Source: an uncultured Bacillota bacterium (GTDB taxonomy: Bacteria; Bacillota_I; Bacilli_A; RFN20; CAG-288). From it: a stretch of 64,000 nt of DNA. The position numbers and the translations under genes are program-made. Where the stretch lies: NCBI GenBank assembly GCA_949284445.1, contig CASDVP010000005.1:62001-126000 (forward strand), given 5' to 3'. The notes beneath the pieces are model-generated. The model did no database searches, was not told the origin of the DNA, and worked only from the letters and a program-made list of their open reading frames with translations. The stretch's first letter is position 1. Every line of letters starts with the position of its first letter. Below, one piece after another: positions 15,883 to 25,178 of the stretch.

Positions 15883-16521
15883 ATGGAATATAATCGATAT
15901 ATTGATCACACATTATTAGCTCCAGAAGCTACAAAAAAGCAGATTGAAAAATTATGTTCAGAGGCTAAAGAAAATCATTTTGCAAGCGTCTGTATCAATC
16001 CTTCATATGTCAACTTGGCCAGCAAATTATTAGCAGGAAGTGATGTTAAAGTCTGCACTGTCATCGGCTTTCCTTTAGGTGCTACTTTGATGGCTAGTAA
16101 AATTTCTGAAACCAAATATGCTATTTTAGAAGGCGCTGATGAAATCGATATGGTCATCAATATCGGAAGGTTAAAAGATCACGACGATGACTATGTCAGA
16201 ACTGAGATTGCTGAGATCAAAAAAGTTTGTCAAGATAAGATCTTGAAAGTCATTATCGAGTGTTGTTTGCTCACTGATGAGGAAAAAGTGCGAGCTTGTC
16301 AATTATCTAAAGAAGCGCATGCTGATTTTGTAAAAACATCGACAGGTTTCTCTAAATGGGGTGCAAAAGTTGAAGATGTCAAATTGATGAGAGAGACTGT
16401 TGGACCAGACATGGGCGTTAAGGCAGCCGGTGGTATCCGAGATAAAGAGACCATGCAAAAAATGATCGAGGCTGGTGCTGATCGCATCGGGACTTCACAC
16501 GGTGTTGAATTAGTTAAATAA
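15883..16521 (+). CDS. deoC: Deoxyribose-phosphate aldolase
   Basis: A class I aldolase splitting 2-deoxyribose-5-phosphate into glyceraldehyde-3-phosphate and acetaldehyde during deoxynucleoside catabolism. At 212 residues it is the short form. The Schiff-base lysine lies in VKTSTGFS (around residues 146-153), with the second lysine in GVKAAGGI (around 174-181) and the N-terminal [11 protein letters not shown] motif. GCGAGG precedes the ATG. It is monocistronic here, not in a deo operon, and ends in a long hairpin. It links logically to the nucleoside uptake operon at 24-31 kb. Confidence 0.97.
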   Translation: MEYNRYIDHTLLAPEATKKQIEKLCSEAKENHFASVCINPSYVNLASKLLAGSDVKVCTVIGFPLGATLMASKISETKYAILEGADEIDMVINIGRLKDHDDDYVRTEIAEIKKVCQDKILKVIIECCLLTDEEKVRACQLSKEAHADFVKTSTGFSKWGAKVEDVKLMRETVGPDMGVKAAGGIRDKETMQKMIEAGADRIGTSHGVELVK

Positions 16522-16523
16522 AC

Positions 16524-16603
16524 AAAAAATGTGAGTCGGTGCTGAATCCATTTCGGTCAACTATATATCAACCGTTATGGTTCATTAGGACTCACATTTT
16601 TTT
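16524..16603. terminator. Long bidirectional hairpin between deoC and the RNase J-like gene
   Basis: The outer stem of 14 pairs (16524-16537 with 16589-16602) has A and T runs on both sides and can end transcripts from either direction. The 51-base interior adds shorter helices (TGAA/TTCA, CCAT/ATGG, CGGT/ACCG), so the whole folds into one extended arm, larger than an ordinary terminator. Confidence 0.8.
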
Positions 16604-16613
16604 GTGTCCAAAT

Positions 16614-18380
16614 TTATTTCGGATCGATCGGGTCTAATTCATCGATATTTAAGAGGTTAGTCAGTATCATGGGCTCTTTATCAGTCTCTTTCAACAAGAA
16701 CTTACTGAGCTTGTCATTGATTTTTCTTTCCATATCCATGATAGTGAGTTTCTTATCCGAATTATTAAGCAAAGTAGTAAGAGTTGAATTCAAGATTTGA
16801 CCCATCTGATTAACGATAGGTTCAGAATCTTTTAAGTATAAGAACCCGCGCATCTGAATATCTGGATTAGAAACTATCTTCTTTTGATTTATTGAGATTG
16901 CTAAACCGATTAATACCACACCACCATCAGCCATTTGCGTTCTTTCATTGATGGCTGTTTCTTTAACATCACCCACAGAACTGCCATCGACCATGACATC
17001 ACCGTTTTTGACGATTATCGATTTTCTAACAGGAGCACCATTGTTATCGAAAGCTAAAGCCATACCGTTGTCGTAGACAAAGGTGTTGAAATGATTCAGA
17101 CCGATACCTAATTCGATAGCTAATTTGGCATTAGCCATCAAGAGGCGGAACTCGCCTTTGACAGGCATGTAATACTTAGGTCTAAAGAGGGAGATCATCA
17201 TTTTTAAATCTTCTTGTTGAGCATGCATAGAAGACACAACTTTTCTATTTAAAGTGATGACATGACAATCAGTTCTAAAAATCGTATCAGCAGCATCGGT
17301 AGCTATGATCTCAGTCCCCGGAACAGAAGGGGCTGCGTTGATCCAAAGATCTTTTGTTTCCACTTTGATACCAGAAATATTACCATAGCAGATCTCTTTG
17401 CAATAGCTGAAGAGTTTTTCTCCTGAATCACAGATCAAAATAACCACATCTTTTGCTGGGATATATGATAATTCACTTATATCAATTCTAGAATCTTTAG
17501 GGATGACTAATTTGTTGATCGAAGCCATCTTATCAAAGAAATTAGCTATTTCTGGGTTAGGAATGCAGATCTTCTTTTTAAATTTAATAGCTAAGTTGAT
17601 CACTTCTTGAATGTTATAAAAATTTTGGCTGTAAATAGAGACGAATATCTTACCGGTTGAATCTTCAAAATATTGTTTGATGTGCTCGGTGATCTTATGA
17701 TGAGGTGAAGCGATACCGACTTTATCGGCGCTTTCAGATTCGGTCATCAAGAGGAATGTTTTATCAGTTTCTGAGAGTCGTGCGACTTTCGGTAAATCGA
17801 ATTGGAAACCTTTTAGAGGGGAATAATCTGACATGAAATCTGATGTGTAGATGATATTTCCGAATGGAGTCTTTAATGCAAAACCGAAAGAATCAGAAAC
17901 CGAGTGAGTGGTTTGGAACAATTCGAAATGGTGGCCAGCGATATCCAGGGAATCCGATGGCTTTACAGTGATAAAAGTAGCTTGATCGAGTTTTCTAAAT
18001 TTTTTGCCTAATGTAGCTTGGATGATAGAAATTGTTGTCTCAGTCGCATAGATAGGAGCTTTAACAATGTTTAGAAGATAAGGTAAAGCACCGTACTGAT
18101 CATCATGACCATGGGTGATGATGATCGCTTTAACTCTTCTTGTGATATTTCTTATATAATCGAAATCTGGGATGATGACATCGACACCAGGAATTTGAGC
18201 ATTTGGATATTTGATACCGGCTTCGATGATAAAAGCATCGTTGTTGACTTCGATGACATAGCAATTTTTACCCATTTCATCTAAGCCGCCTAATGCGACC
18301 ACTTTTATCGGATAGTTTCCGATTTCCTGAGCAAAATTTGTTTCTTTTTGAAAGGAAGTTTCATTTGAATAATTAGACAT
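16614..18380 (-). CDS. RNase J-family protein with altered metal site (J2-like)
   Basis: A 588-residue metallo-beta-lactamase/beta-CASP protein of the RNase J family, which degrades and matures RNA by 5'-exo and endo cleavage. The core motif HGHDDQ (around residues 75-80) has Gln where active enzymes have the final His, and the C-terminal PVKGEFR (around 400) has Lys for the His of PVHGEYR. THSVSDS, TSDF and SMHAQQ keep other ligands. Losing two metal ligands suggests weak or no catalysis, as reported for some RNase J2 subunits that pair with an active J1. No J1 is visible here. GAGGTG precedes the ATG. Confidence 0.85.
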   Translation of the reverse strand: MSNYSNETSFQKETNFAQEIGNYPIKVVALGGLDEMGKNCYVIEVNNDAFIIEAGIKYPNAQIPGVDVIIPDFDYIRNITRRVKAIIITHGHDDQYGALPYLLNIVKAPIYATETTISIIQATLGKKFRKLDQATFITVKPSDSLDIAGHHFELFQTTHSVSDSFGFALKTPFGNIIYTSDFMSDYSPLKGFQFDLPKVARLSETDKTFLLMTESESADKVGIASPHHKITEHIKQYFEDSTGKIFVSIYSQNFYNIQEVINLAIKFKKKICIPNPEIANFFDKMASINKLVIPKDSRIDISELSYIPAKDVVILICDSGEKLFSYCKEICYGNISGIKVETKDLWINAAPSVPGTEIIATDAADTIFRTDCHVITLNRKVVSSMHAQQEDLKMMISLFRPKYYMPVKGEFRLLMANAKLAIELGIGLNHFNTFVYDNGMALAFDNNGAPVRKSIIVKNGDVMVDGSSVGDVKETAINERTQMADGGVVLIGLAISINQKKIVSNPDIQMRGFLYLKDSEPIVNQMGQILNSTLTTLLNNSDKKLTIMDMERKINDKLSKFLLKETDKEPMILTNLLNIDELDPIDPK

Positions 18381-18429
18381 AAATAATTAACACCTCAAAT
18401 TCTTGTTTATAGTATAACTTAAATAAAAA

Positions 18430-19194
18430 TTAAATATCAATTTCTAACAATACTGGGCAATGATCAGAACCATATACATCATTGAGAATCTCAGCTCTTT
18501 TAACCTTATCTTTCAATGAGTCACTGACTAAGTAATAATCTATTCTCCAGCCGGCATTTCTTTCTCGAGCTTTAAAAAAGTAAGACCAGTAGGAATATTT
18601 TACTTCATCGGGATGCAAATATCTAAAAGTGTCTACTAACCCAGTGCTTAATAATTGTGAAAAAGCATTTCTTTCTTCGTCAGTAAAACCAGCTGAGTGA
18701 TGATTGCTACTCGGATTTTTTAAATCGATCTCTTGATGAGCAACATTGAGATCACCGGTGAGAATGATCGGTTTTTTCTTTTGTAATTCGATAACATAAT
18801 CACGCAATTTCTGTTCAAACACCATACGGTAGTCTAAGCGTTTTAATTCTTCACCAGAATTAGGGACATATAAAGTGATCAAATAAAATTTTTCAAATTC
18901 TAATGTGATCGCTCGACCTTCATCGTCATATTCACCATCTTTTAAACCATAGTGAACGCTTAGAGGGGAAACATTTGTCAAACAGGCTGTCCCGGCATAA
19001 CCTTTTTTCACTTTAGAAACAGTCCAAAATGCTTGATGCCCTGAAAGAGTAAGAGGAAAATCTTTGTGTTCAGTTTCAGTCATTTTTAATTCTTGGATGC
19101 TTAAAATATCAGGATTATATTTAGTTAGCTGCGGTAAAAGATTCTTCTTTAAATAGGCGTTGATAGAATTCATGTTAAAAGAAACTAAGATCAT
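18430..19194 (-). CDS. xth: Exodeoxyribonuclease III / AP endonuclease
   Basis: A 254-residue EEP-superfamily nuclease for base-excision repair. Catalytic elements are SFNMNSINA (Asn), ILSIQELKM (Glu near residue 36), LTGDLNVAH (Asp/Asn near 145), and GSDHCPVLLEI (Asp-His at the C-terminus, near 243). The usual Trp-Arg-Ile-Asp-Tyr recognition stretch (GWRIDYYLVSD) is present. The ATG overlaps the aguB stop by four bases and GAGGTG lies in the end of aguB, so it is the last gene of an aguA-aguB-xth unit, an unusual partner for polyamine genes. Confidence 0.95.
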   Translation of the reverse strand: MILVSFNMNSINAYLKKNLLPQLTKYNPDILSIQELKMTETEHKDFPLTLSGHQAFWTVSKVKKGYAGTACLTNVSPLSVHYGLKDGEYDDEGRAITLEFEKFYLITLYVPNSGEELKRLDYRMVFEQKLRDYVIELQKKKPIILTGDLNVAHQEIDLKNPSSNHHSAGFTDEERNAFSQLLSTGLVDTFRYLHPDEVKYSYWSYFFKARERNAGWRIDYYLVSDSLKDKVKRAEILNDVYGSDHCPVLLEIDI

Positions 19195-20060
19195 TTTTCA
19201 CCTCGATCATCAAGTTTAAGAATCGAATGATACATCTCCGGACGTCTATCTCTAAAGATTCCCCAATCGACTCTTTCTTTAGCGATTTTATCTAAATCAA
19301 ATGAGTGAACAAGAATCTCTTCTTTATCTCTAGATGCTTGTTCGACTATTTCACCATATTCATTTAGGATGAAAGAAGAGCCATAAAAAGTCATTGAGGA
19401 ATTGACATCTTTTTCTTCACCGATTCGATTAGAGGCGACTAAAGGCATGATATTACCACTAGCTTGTCCGATCATGACATTACGCCAATGCTTGGAACTA
19501 TCAAAAGGTAAGACAGGTTCGCTTCCGATCGCTGTTGGAAACAACAAATATTCAGCACCTTTTAAAGCTAATGATCTTCCTGTTTCTAAAAACCATTGGT
19601 CCCAACAGATACCGATACCGAGGTGTCCGAAATGAGTGTTGAAGACTTTAAAGCCGGTATCGCCAGGAGAGAAATAAAACTTTTCTTCATAGCAGGAACC
19701 TGTCGGGATATGAGTCTTGCGATATAGACCGAGCCTCTGTCCATCACTATCGATCACACAGATAGAATTAAAATAGCAATTTCCTGCCTTTTCAAAGAAA
19801 GATATAGGTAAAACAACTTTTAATTCTTTAGCTAAATGTTCAAAATAAGTTAAAGTTTTGGAATGCTGATACTCCTCAGCAAAATCAAATCGATTGTAAT
19901 CTTCGATCTGACAAAAATACTTTCGTTCAAACAATTCTTGTAAAAGGATGACATCAGCATTTCTCTTCTTGGCTTCTTGGATCATTCTAGTAGCTTTTTG
20001 AATATTTTCATCATAGTTACTAGTGCAAGACATCTGGGTTGCACATAAATTGACAATCAT
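19191..20060 (-). CDS. aguB: N-carbamoylputrescine amidase
   Basis: A nitrilase-superfamily amidohydrolase converting N-carbamoylputrescine to putrescine, CO2 and ammonia. The catalytic triad is visible: Glu in ILLQELFERKYF (around residue 42), Lys in YRKTHIP (around 119) and Cys in GIGICWDQWF (around 156). The YFCQIEDYNRFDFAEE stretch and 289-residue length are AguB-like. Start and stop overlap those of aguA and xth by four bases, indicating translational coupling. With AguA it forms the two-step agmatine-to-putrescine route. Confidence 0.94.
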   Translation of the reverse strand: MIVNLCATQMSCTSNYDENIQKATRMIQEAKKRNADVILLQELFERKYFCQIEDYNRFDFAEEYQHSKTLTYFEHLAKELKVVLPISFFEKAGNCYFNSICVIDSDGQRLGLYRKTHIPTGSCYEEKFYFSPGDTGFKVFNTHFGHLGIGICWDQWFLETGRSLALKGAEYLLFPTAIGSEPVLPFDSSKHWRNVMIGQASGNIMPLVASNRIGEEKDVNSSMTFYGSSFILNEYGEIVEQASRDKEEILVHSFDLDKIAKERVDWGIFRDRRPEMYHSILKLDDRGEK

Positions 20061-21193
20061 TGTTTATTCTCCTCTGGTTCTATTTCAATCTCTTTCGAGT
20101 AAGGAATTTGCTTAGTGATGCAGTGTATATTTCCACCGCCTAATAAAATGCTTCTAGATGGTATTTGAATGATATCTTTTTCACCGTGATAAAAATCATT
20201 GAGAATCTGTTTATTCACTGAATCATTTTTATCACCAAAAGCTGGTAATATTATAAATTTATCTGACATATAAAAGTTGATATATGATGCTGCTAAACGC
20301 CTATTTGGTTTTCTGGCTATCGCATCATCATCTGTTATGAGAGCAGCACTTTCTTCTTCGCTCATATACTGGACATCAGGAAGAGGCATTTCGATGATCT
20401 GGAATTTGCGACCCTTAGCATCAGTTTCTTGTTTTAAAATCTCTAAATCTTTTTGGCTTCGTTCATATTGCGGATCGTTTTTATCAGCGCATGTCGCTAA
20501 GGCGATGACACCTGGTTTTAGGAAGCAAGCGATATTATCGACATGACCAGATGTTTCATCGTTATAAATACCATAAGGCAAGAAAATGACTTTTTGGACA
20601 TTCAATGTCTTCTTTAATACATCTTCGATCTCTTCTTTGCTCAGATTAGGATTCCTTCCTTTAGATAATAAGCATTCACTGGTGGTGATCAATGTGCCTT
20701 CACCATCACTATGTATGCTTCCTCCTTCGAGAATAAAATCTTTTTGTGAAAATCTCGGTATTCTTAAATCGAGCAAGATATTTTTAGAAAGTCGATTATC
20801 ATCAGCAAAGTCTTTATAAAGCCCGTTATATTCTCCACCCCAAGCATTAAAACCAAAATCAACACCGATGACGCTTTCATCCTTTTTTAAGAAGATAGGA
20901 GTGTTATCTCTAGCCCAACTATCATTATAGTATTCACGCAAAATGGTTATCTGTGGATCAGTGAATTGCTTTACTATCTCATACGGGATTTTCGGATCGA
21001 TGATTAAAACTACTCTTTCATACTTGATGATATTAAAAATGATTTCTTTGAAGGTAGGGAGAGCATATTTACCACCATTTTGCCAAGTGTCAGCGCGATA
21101 AGGTAAAGAAATAATAGTAGCTGAATGCTTATCACCTTCAAAAGGAAAAATATAACCATCAGTCGATTTAAAATCTTTATTAATAGCTTTCAT
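20057..21193 (-). CDS. aguA: Agmatine deiminase
   Basis: A peptidyl-arginine-deiminase-type enzyme hydrolysing agmatine to N-carbamoylputrescine. Signatures are PYRADTWQNGG (around residue 35), WARDNTPIF with catalytic residues (around 95), GGSIHSDGEGT (around 152), DETSGHVDN with the catalytic His (around 213) and the nucleophile Cys in LGGGNIHCITKQIP near the C-terminus. I prefer the ATG at 21193 (about 378 residues); a GTG at 21211 would add six residues, and neither has a clear SD. It heads the aguA-aguB-xth unit. Whether agmatine is used for putrescine supply or catabolism cannot be told. Confidence 0.94.
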   Translation of the reverse strand: MKAINKDFKSTDGYIFPFEGDKHSATIISLPYRADTWQNGGKYALPTFKEIIFNIIKYERVVLIIDPKIPYEIVKQFTDPQITILREYYNDSWARDNTPIFLKKDESVIGVDFGFNAWGGEYNGLYKDFADDNRLSKNILLDLRIPRFSQKDFILEGGSIHSDGEGTLITTSECLLSKGRNPNLSKEEIEDVLKKTLNVQKVIFLPYGIYNDETSGHVDNIACFLKPGVIALATCADKNDPQYERSQKDLEILKQETDAKGRKFQIIEMPLPDVQYMSEEESAALITDDDAIARKPNRRLAASYINFYMSDKFIILPAFGDKNDSVNKQILNDFYHGEKDIIQIPSRSILLGGGNIHCITKQIPYSKEIEIEPEENKQ

Positions 21194-21264
21194 ATTTCGA
21201 TTAAAAAACACTATTTATTATATATAATTTTATTATAAAATAAAGACAGTTTCTCGGAGGAGAT

Positions 21265-21798
21265 ATGAAAATATTAGCAATTATCACAGATGGGTTTGAA
21301 GAATTAGAAGCTGTGGGAACAATCGCTTTATTAAGAAGAGCAAAATTAGATGTTGATATCGCTTGCATTGATAAAACACAGGCGACAGGACGTTATGGTA
21401 TGATTTTAACTGATCTGATCGATTGGAATGATGTTCATATCGAAGATTATGATCTGTTATTAATCCCAGGCGGGCCTGAATATATTGAAGAAGAAAAGAA
21501 TCCCCGTTTTTTAAGCATCGTCAAATCATTTTTCACTCATAATAAATATATCGCTGCTATTTGTGCAGGACCGACTATTTTAGGTCATCTCGGTTTATTA
21601 AAAGGAAAAAAATATACTTGCTTCACTTCGATGAATGAAGATTTCCAAGGTGAATATCTAGATCAGTATGTGGTCAGAGATGATAAGCTCATCACTGGTA
21701 GAAGCTGTGCTGCTTCTATCGACTTCGCCTTAGAAATTATTGCAACGCTTTTAGGCGAGAAAGCCTTAGAAGAGATAAAAGAGGAGATTTATTACTGA
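21265..21798 (+). CDS. DJ-1/PfpI family protein
   Basis: A 177-residue ThiJ/DJ-1-type protein with the nucleophile elbow AAICAGPTILG (Cys near residue 100), an early acidic partner in TDGFEELEAVG (around 8-18) and IPGGPEYIEEEK (around 67-78). Family members include glyoxalase/deglycase-like and oxidative-stress proteins; the substrate here is unknown. TCGGAGG precedes the ATG. It heads a three-gene rightward operon (spacing two to three bases) with a CvpA-like membrane protein and a kinase-CYTH fusion. Confidence 0.88.
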   Translation: MKILAIITDGFEELEAVGTIALLRRAKLDVDIACIDKTQATGRYGMILTDLIDWNDVHIEDYDLLLIPGGPEYIEEEKNPRFLSIVKSFFTHNKYIAAICAGPTILGHLGLLKGKKYTCFTSMNEDFQGEYLDQYVVRDDKLITGRSCAASIDFALEIIATLLGEKALEEIKEEIYY

Positions 21799-21799
21799 T

Positions 21800-22534
21800 A
21801 TGGGTGTGATTTCTTGGGTCATTCTTATTCTTTTAGTTTTAGGTACTGCTTGGGGATTCTTTCGCGGCTTTGGACGAGGAAAACCTATTAAATTATCCTT
21901 TATTGTCGCTATTTTATTAGCTTATTTTGTCGGTTTACCGATAGCGAGAGCTTTGATGAATACCGATTTTGGAAGTGTGACTATCACTGAATTTTATATC
22001 TCTAAGCTTCCTGAGACGGAGGCTTTTACGGCTAGTTTAAACGGATTGGAATTCATCGCTAAACAAGACATGATGTCTGCGGCTTTATCCTCTATGAAAT
22101 TCCCTTCATTTTTCCAAGGTTTTTTCATTTCTAATGCTGTGTTATTAGATGATACTGTTGCGACAGCTATCGCTTCTTCTTTTGCCTATTGGACTTTAGT
22201 CGCAGCTTTATTTGTCCTCTTTTTCATCGTGGTTTTGATCGTTTTAACCTTAGTGTTCCATCATTTTAGAGATTTGGTTTTCGGTGAGGATGGAAAAGGA
22301 ATTTTAGGAAGGATTGCTGGCGCCTTGAGAGGACTTTTCAAAACCACTTGTTTCATTCTTATCGCTATGGCAGTATTCACTTTAGTCAATCAATTGATGC
22401 TCCATTTTGATAATACGACCTTACAGGATTTTATCACTAGCGATTTAGCTTTAGATAAAGCTGGCTTCTCTATCGGACGCCTCTTCTACGATACCGTTAA
22501 TATCTTCTTTAACTGGATATCATTACAGGTATAA
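21800..22534 (+). CDS. CvpA-like membrane protein
   Basis: A 244-residue protein with four or five hydrophobic segments (around residues 3-21, 30-48, 115-150 and 178-200). The N-terminal WGFFRGFGRGKP motif after the first helix and the G-D-GKGILGRIAGALRGLFKT stretch (around 165-187) are CvpA-like; the original family member affects colicin V production, but the general role is unsettled. The gene starts two bases after the pfpI stop. I am confident that it is a membrane protein, moderately confident of the family. Confidence 0.7.
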   Translation: MGVISWVILILLVLGTAWGFFRGFGRGKPIKLSFIVAILLAYFVGLPIARALMNTDFGSVTITEFYISKLPETEAFTASLNGLEFIAKQDMMSAALSSMKFPSFFQGFFISNAVLLDDTVATAIASSFAYWTLVAALFVLFFIVVLIVLTLVFHHFRDLVFGEDGKGILGRIAGALRGLFKTTCFILIAMAVFTLVNQLMLHFDNTTLQDFITSDLALDKAGFSIGRLFYDTVNIFFNWISLQV

Positions 22535-22536
22535 AA

Positions 22537-23922
22537 ATGTTCACATTTCATCATATTGATAAGTGGGGCTTTGCAAACCTTGATCTGATCGAAGAAGTCT
22601 TAGAGCATCAGTCGAAAGCGGTTGTTCTTTTAGTTGGTGCCTCAAGCTCCGGTAAATCTTATTTAGCCTCTTATTTGGTTGATCTTTTAAAAAGCTATGG
22701 TCATCATGCGTTGATCATTTCATTAGATCAATATAATCATGGACTTTCAGGTATCATCACTAACAAGGTTAACATCAACTATTTTCAAGGAAAATTGAAG
22801 CAACTATCCGAGATTAAAAAAGCCATCAAGGATGTCATTTATAATATTCCTTTTGAAAAGAAATACGACCAAGAAGCATTAGACCTGATCCGACCTAAAA
22901 TAGTTCAATTTTTTTCAGATAAGAAGGATTTAGATTTGTTTTTATCTGCTCTAAATTCAGAGTGGAAAGTTTTAAATTTCGATGAACCATCTGTCTATAA
23001 CATGAAAGAAGCGGCTGTTGATATCAAGGCTCTTTTAAACAATGAGACAATCACTTCGAAGAAATATTCTAAGGTGGTTTCTGAACGTGTTGAATCAGAT
23101 GAAAAAGTGTGCGGATCTGATTATGATGTCATTCTAGTAGAGGGAATTTACGCCTTAGATTCAGTGATGCTTTCAGAATTAAAAGGATTAGATAATGTCA
23201 TCAAAGATTTTATAGATGGTAATCCCAAATCTCTTTTCATCAGACGTATCGTTCGCGATTCTAAGGCTACTTCTGCTGATAATGTTTTTACCATCTCAAT
23301 TTACTTTAAATATATCATCAAATCCTATTTAGAAACCATTTATCCTAATCGGTTAAATGCTGATATCATTCTATTCAATGATATGACTTTCACTGAATTA
23401 CGGGCTGGTGACTTATATGTCACTAAAGATGAAATCCAAACTAATGATAAGGATGTGATCGATCATATATTAGAACATAGTCAAATAATTGAGACTTTCT
23501 ATCAACGTGATATCTTTTTCTCATCACCTAATGAGAGCCGTGAGTCACACAACGTCTTGCGTTTAAGATGCATTTCAGATGATATGGGAAAGACATATTA
23601 TCCATCATCATTAGTTCATAAAGGGACTCCCAAAGCTAGACTTGATAATCGAATAATTCGTCCGATCAACGTCTTATTAAAAGAAGGTGAATTTTATAAA
23701 GTTTGGAAAGATGAAGGCGAGTGTTTAAGAGATTTCTTGATGGCAGGATTTTATATCGGACCAGTCAAAAGAAAAATCAAAAGACGTTTGATTTATAAAG
23801 GATTAAAACTTGTCGTGCGTGAAGTAGAAGGCGAAGGTTATTACATCGAGTTTGAGCATGATACACCCGCTGAGATGATGGAAACCTTTGCTAAAGCTAT
23901 TAAGCAACATAAGGTCATATAA
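22537..23922 (+). CDS. Uridine-kinase-like P-loop domain fused to a CYTH/TTM-like domain
   Basis: A 461-residue two-domain protein. The N-terminal half is a phosphoribulokinase/uridine-kinase-like NTPase: P-loop GASSSGKS (34-41), ALIISLDQYN (around 55-64) with the substrate-side Asp, and DVILVEGIYALDS (around 197-209). The C-terminal part (around 305-455) resembles a triphosphate tunnel metalloenzyme: LRLRCISDD, a KGTPKARLDNRIIRP strand, VKRKIKRRLIYKGLKLVVREVEGEGYYIEFE, with alternating charged residues as in the tunnel. The expected ExExK at the domain start is not clear. The same pairing occurs in plant TTM1/TTM2. It is last in the pfpI operon. Confidence 0.75.
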   Translation: MFTFHHIDKWGFANLDLIEEVLEHQSKAVVLLVGASSSGKSYLASYLVDLLKSYGHHALIISLDQYNHGLSGIITNKVNINYFQGKLKQLSEIKKAIKDVIYNIPFEKKYDQEALDLIRPKIVQFFSDKKDLDLFLSALNSEWKVLNFDEPSVYNMKEAAVDIKALLNNETITSKKYSKVVSERVESDEKVCGSDYDVILVEGIYALDSVMLSELKGLDNVIKDFIDGNPKSLFIRRIVRDSKATSADNVFTISIYFKYIIKSYLETIYPNRLNADIILFNDMTFTELRAGDLYVTKDEIQTNDKDVIDHILEHSQIIETFYQRDIFFSSPNESRESHNVLRLRCISDDMGKTYYPSSLVHKGTPKARLDNRIIRPINVLLKEGEFYKVWKDEGECLRDFLMAGFYIGPVKRKIKRRLIYKGLKLVVREVEGEGYYIEFEHDTPAEMMETFAKAIKQHKVI

Positions 23923-23924
23923 AA

Positions 23925-23959
23925 AAATAGCTATCAACTCCATGAGCTGATAGCTATTT
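23925..23959. terminator. Shared terminator between convergent operons
   Basis: A twelve-pair perfect stem AAATAGCTATCA/TGATAGCTATTT with an 11-base loop. The T run is longest on the minus strand, so it best ends the nucleoside uptake operon; it can also stop the rightward operon. Confidence 0.9.
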
Positions 23960-23961
23960 CG

Positions 23962-25155
23962 TTATATTGCTTTAAATCCTAATTTTTCAAAGTATGACTT
24001 CAATTCTTTGGCGTGGTGTCCATAGATGACAATCTCGTGATTGCCTAATGGATGAGTGAGCAATTTATCTAGATTATTAAGTTTAACCACGATTTGAGTT
24101 CTGCAGAGATGTTTCTCATAGAGGTCTTTGATTATCTCACCTTCCTCAACAAATAATTCATTTAAGTTAGAATTGATACGGAAAACTGTTATCGGTCCTT
24201 CTTTGAGTTCACCATGAATACCGACACCGATTCCGGATTCGAAATGAGTATCAAAGACATAGCTTTCACACATCGATAAAGGAAGTGTGCAATGTGCTAA
24301 AACTATCTCATCATCAGAGACATTGATCCTTGATGGATTAGCTTGGAATGAAGGCGATTTTAAGATATATTTAGCCACAAACATCGAGAGCATCGAAGGT
24401 ATATCACCTTCACAAGTTCCTAAGCAATCAGTTTTAGAGTTGAAGATAGCAAGAGCTAAGCATGCCGTGGTTTTTAAGCTTCCTAATAAGTCAAAGCAGC
24501 GGATGGTTAAACCATTTAAGCGGTATTTTTTAACCATGTCTTCTAAGGCTTGATAGAGATGGTATGCTTTCAACAATTCGGCTTCGTTGAAGTTAGAACC
24601 TTTATATTCAGCAGGTAATTCATCAGTTTTAGTAGCATAGTTAGTCGCGACTTCTTGAATAGGTAGATCTAATAATTCGATACTGAATAATTCTTTGACT
24701 TTTTCATAATCAACATCGGATGAAATCAACCAATCAGATGGTTTGCCGATCACACCTAAACGATATTGACAATCGGTCTTGGTTTCTTTTTTAGCTAAAG
24801 CATTAAAACGGGATAAAAGATAATCATTATCACCGTGTAAAACTTCACCTTTTAGACCATGTTTGACTAAGAAAGCCATGATTTCTAAAGAAGCTGCTAA
24901 TGAGTTATTTGCTCCATAAGTGAGTAAATAATAAGGCGCTTTTAATTGACCTAAAGCTTTCAAGAAGAGGTTTTCACTTCCACCAGATTGAACTAAAATC
25001 AAGGATAGATCACAATCATCGTAGAATTTAGAAACGTCTTCTACATATCTAAAAGTGATGCCATGCGCTTTTAATGGTTCAAGCATGGTATTGATTTCGT
25101 CGTAAACTCTTTGGTTATGTAAGGAAGATAAAATCGGATAAATGTTGATTTTCAT
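23962..25155 (-). CDS. L-fucose isomerase-like protein (COG2407 type)
   Basis: A 397-residue protein with the fold pattern of the fucose/arabinose isomerase-like family: an N-terminal Rossmann-like half (ILVQSGGSENLFLKAL around 54-69), the conserved TIRCFDLLGSLKTTACLALA.FNS (around 216-240), then GTCEGDIPSMLSMFVAKYIL (around 246-265), where a catalytic Glu/Asp pair is expected. It is the last gene of the nucleoside transporter operon, 23 bases after the second permease, and ends in a strong hairpin. The substrate is unknown; a sugar freed from imported nucleosides is a reasonable guess. GGAG precedes the ATG. Confidence 0.75.
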   Translation of the reverse strand: MKINIYPILSSLHNQRVYDEINTMLEPLKAHGITFRYVEDVSKFYDDCDLSLILVQSGGSENLFLKALGQLKAPYYLLTYGANNSLAASLEIMAFLVKHGLKGEVLHGDNDYLLSRFNALAKKETKTDCQYRLGVIGKPSDWLISSDVDYEKVKELFSIELLDLPIQEVATNYATKTDELPAEYKGSNFNEAELLKAYHLYQALEDMVKKYRLNGLTIRCFDLLGSLKTTACLALAIFNSKTDCLGTCEGDIPSMLSMFVAKYILKSPSFQANPSRINVSDDEIVLAHCTLPLSMCESYVFDTHFESGIGVGIHGELKEGPITVFRINSNLNELFVEEGEIIKDLYEKHLCRTQIVVKLNNLDKLLTHPLGNHEIVIYGHHAKELKSYFEKLGFKAI

Positions 25156-25178
25156 ATTTTAAGTACTCCTTGAATGTT

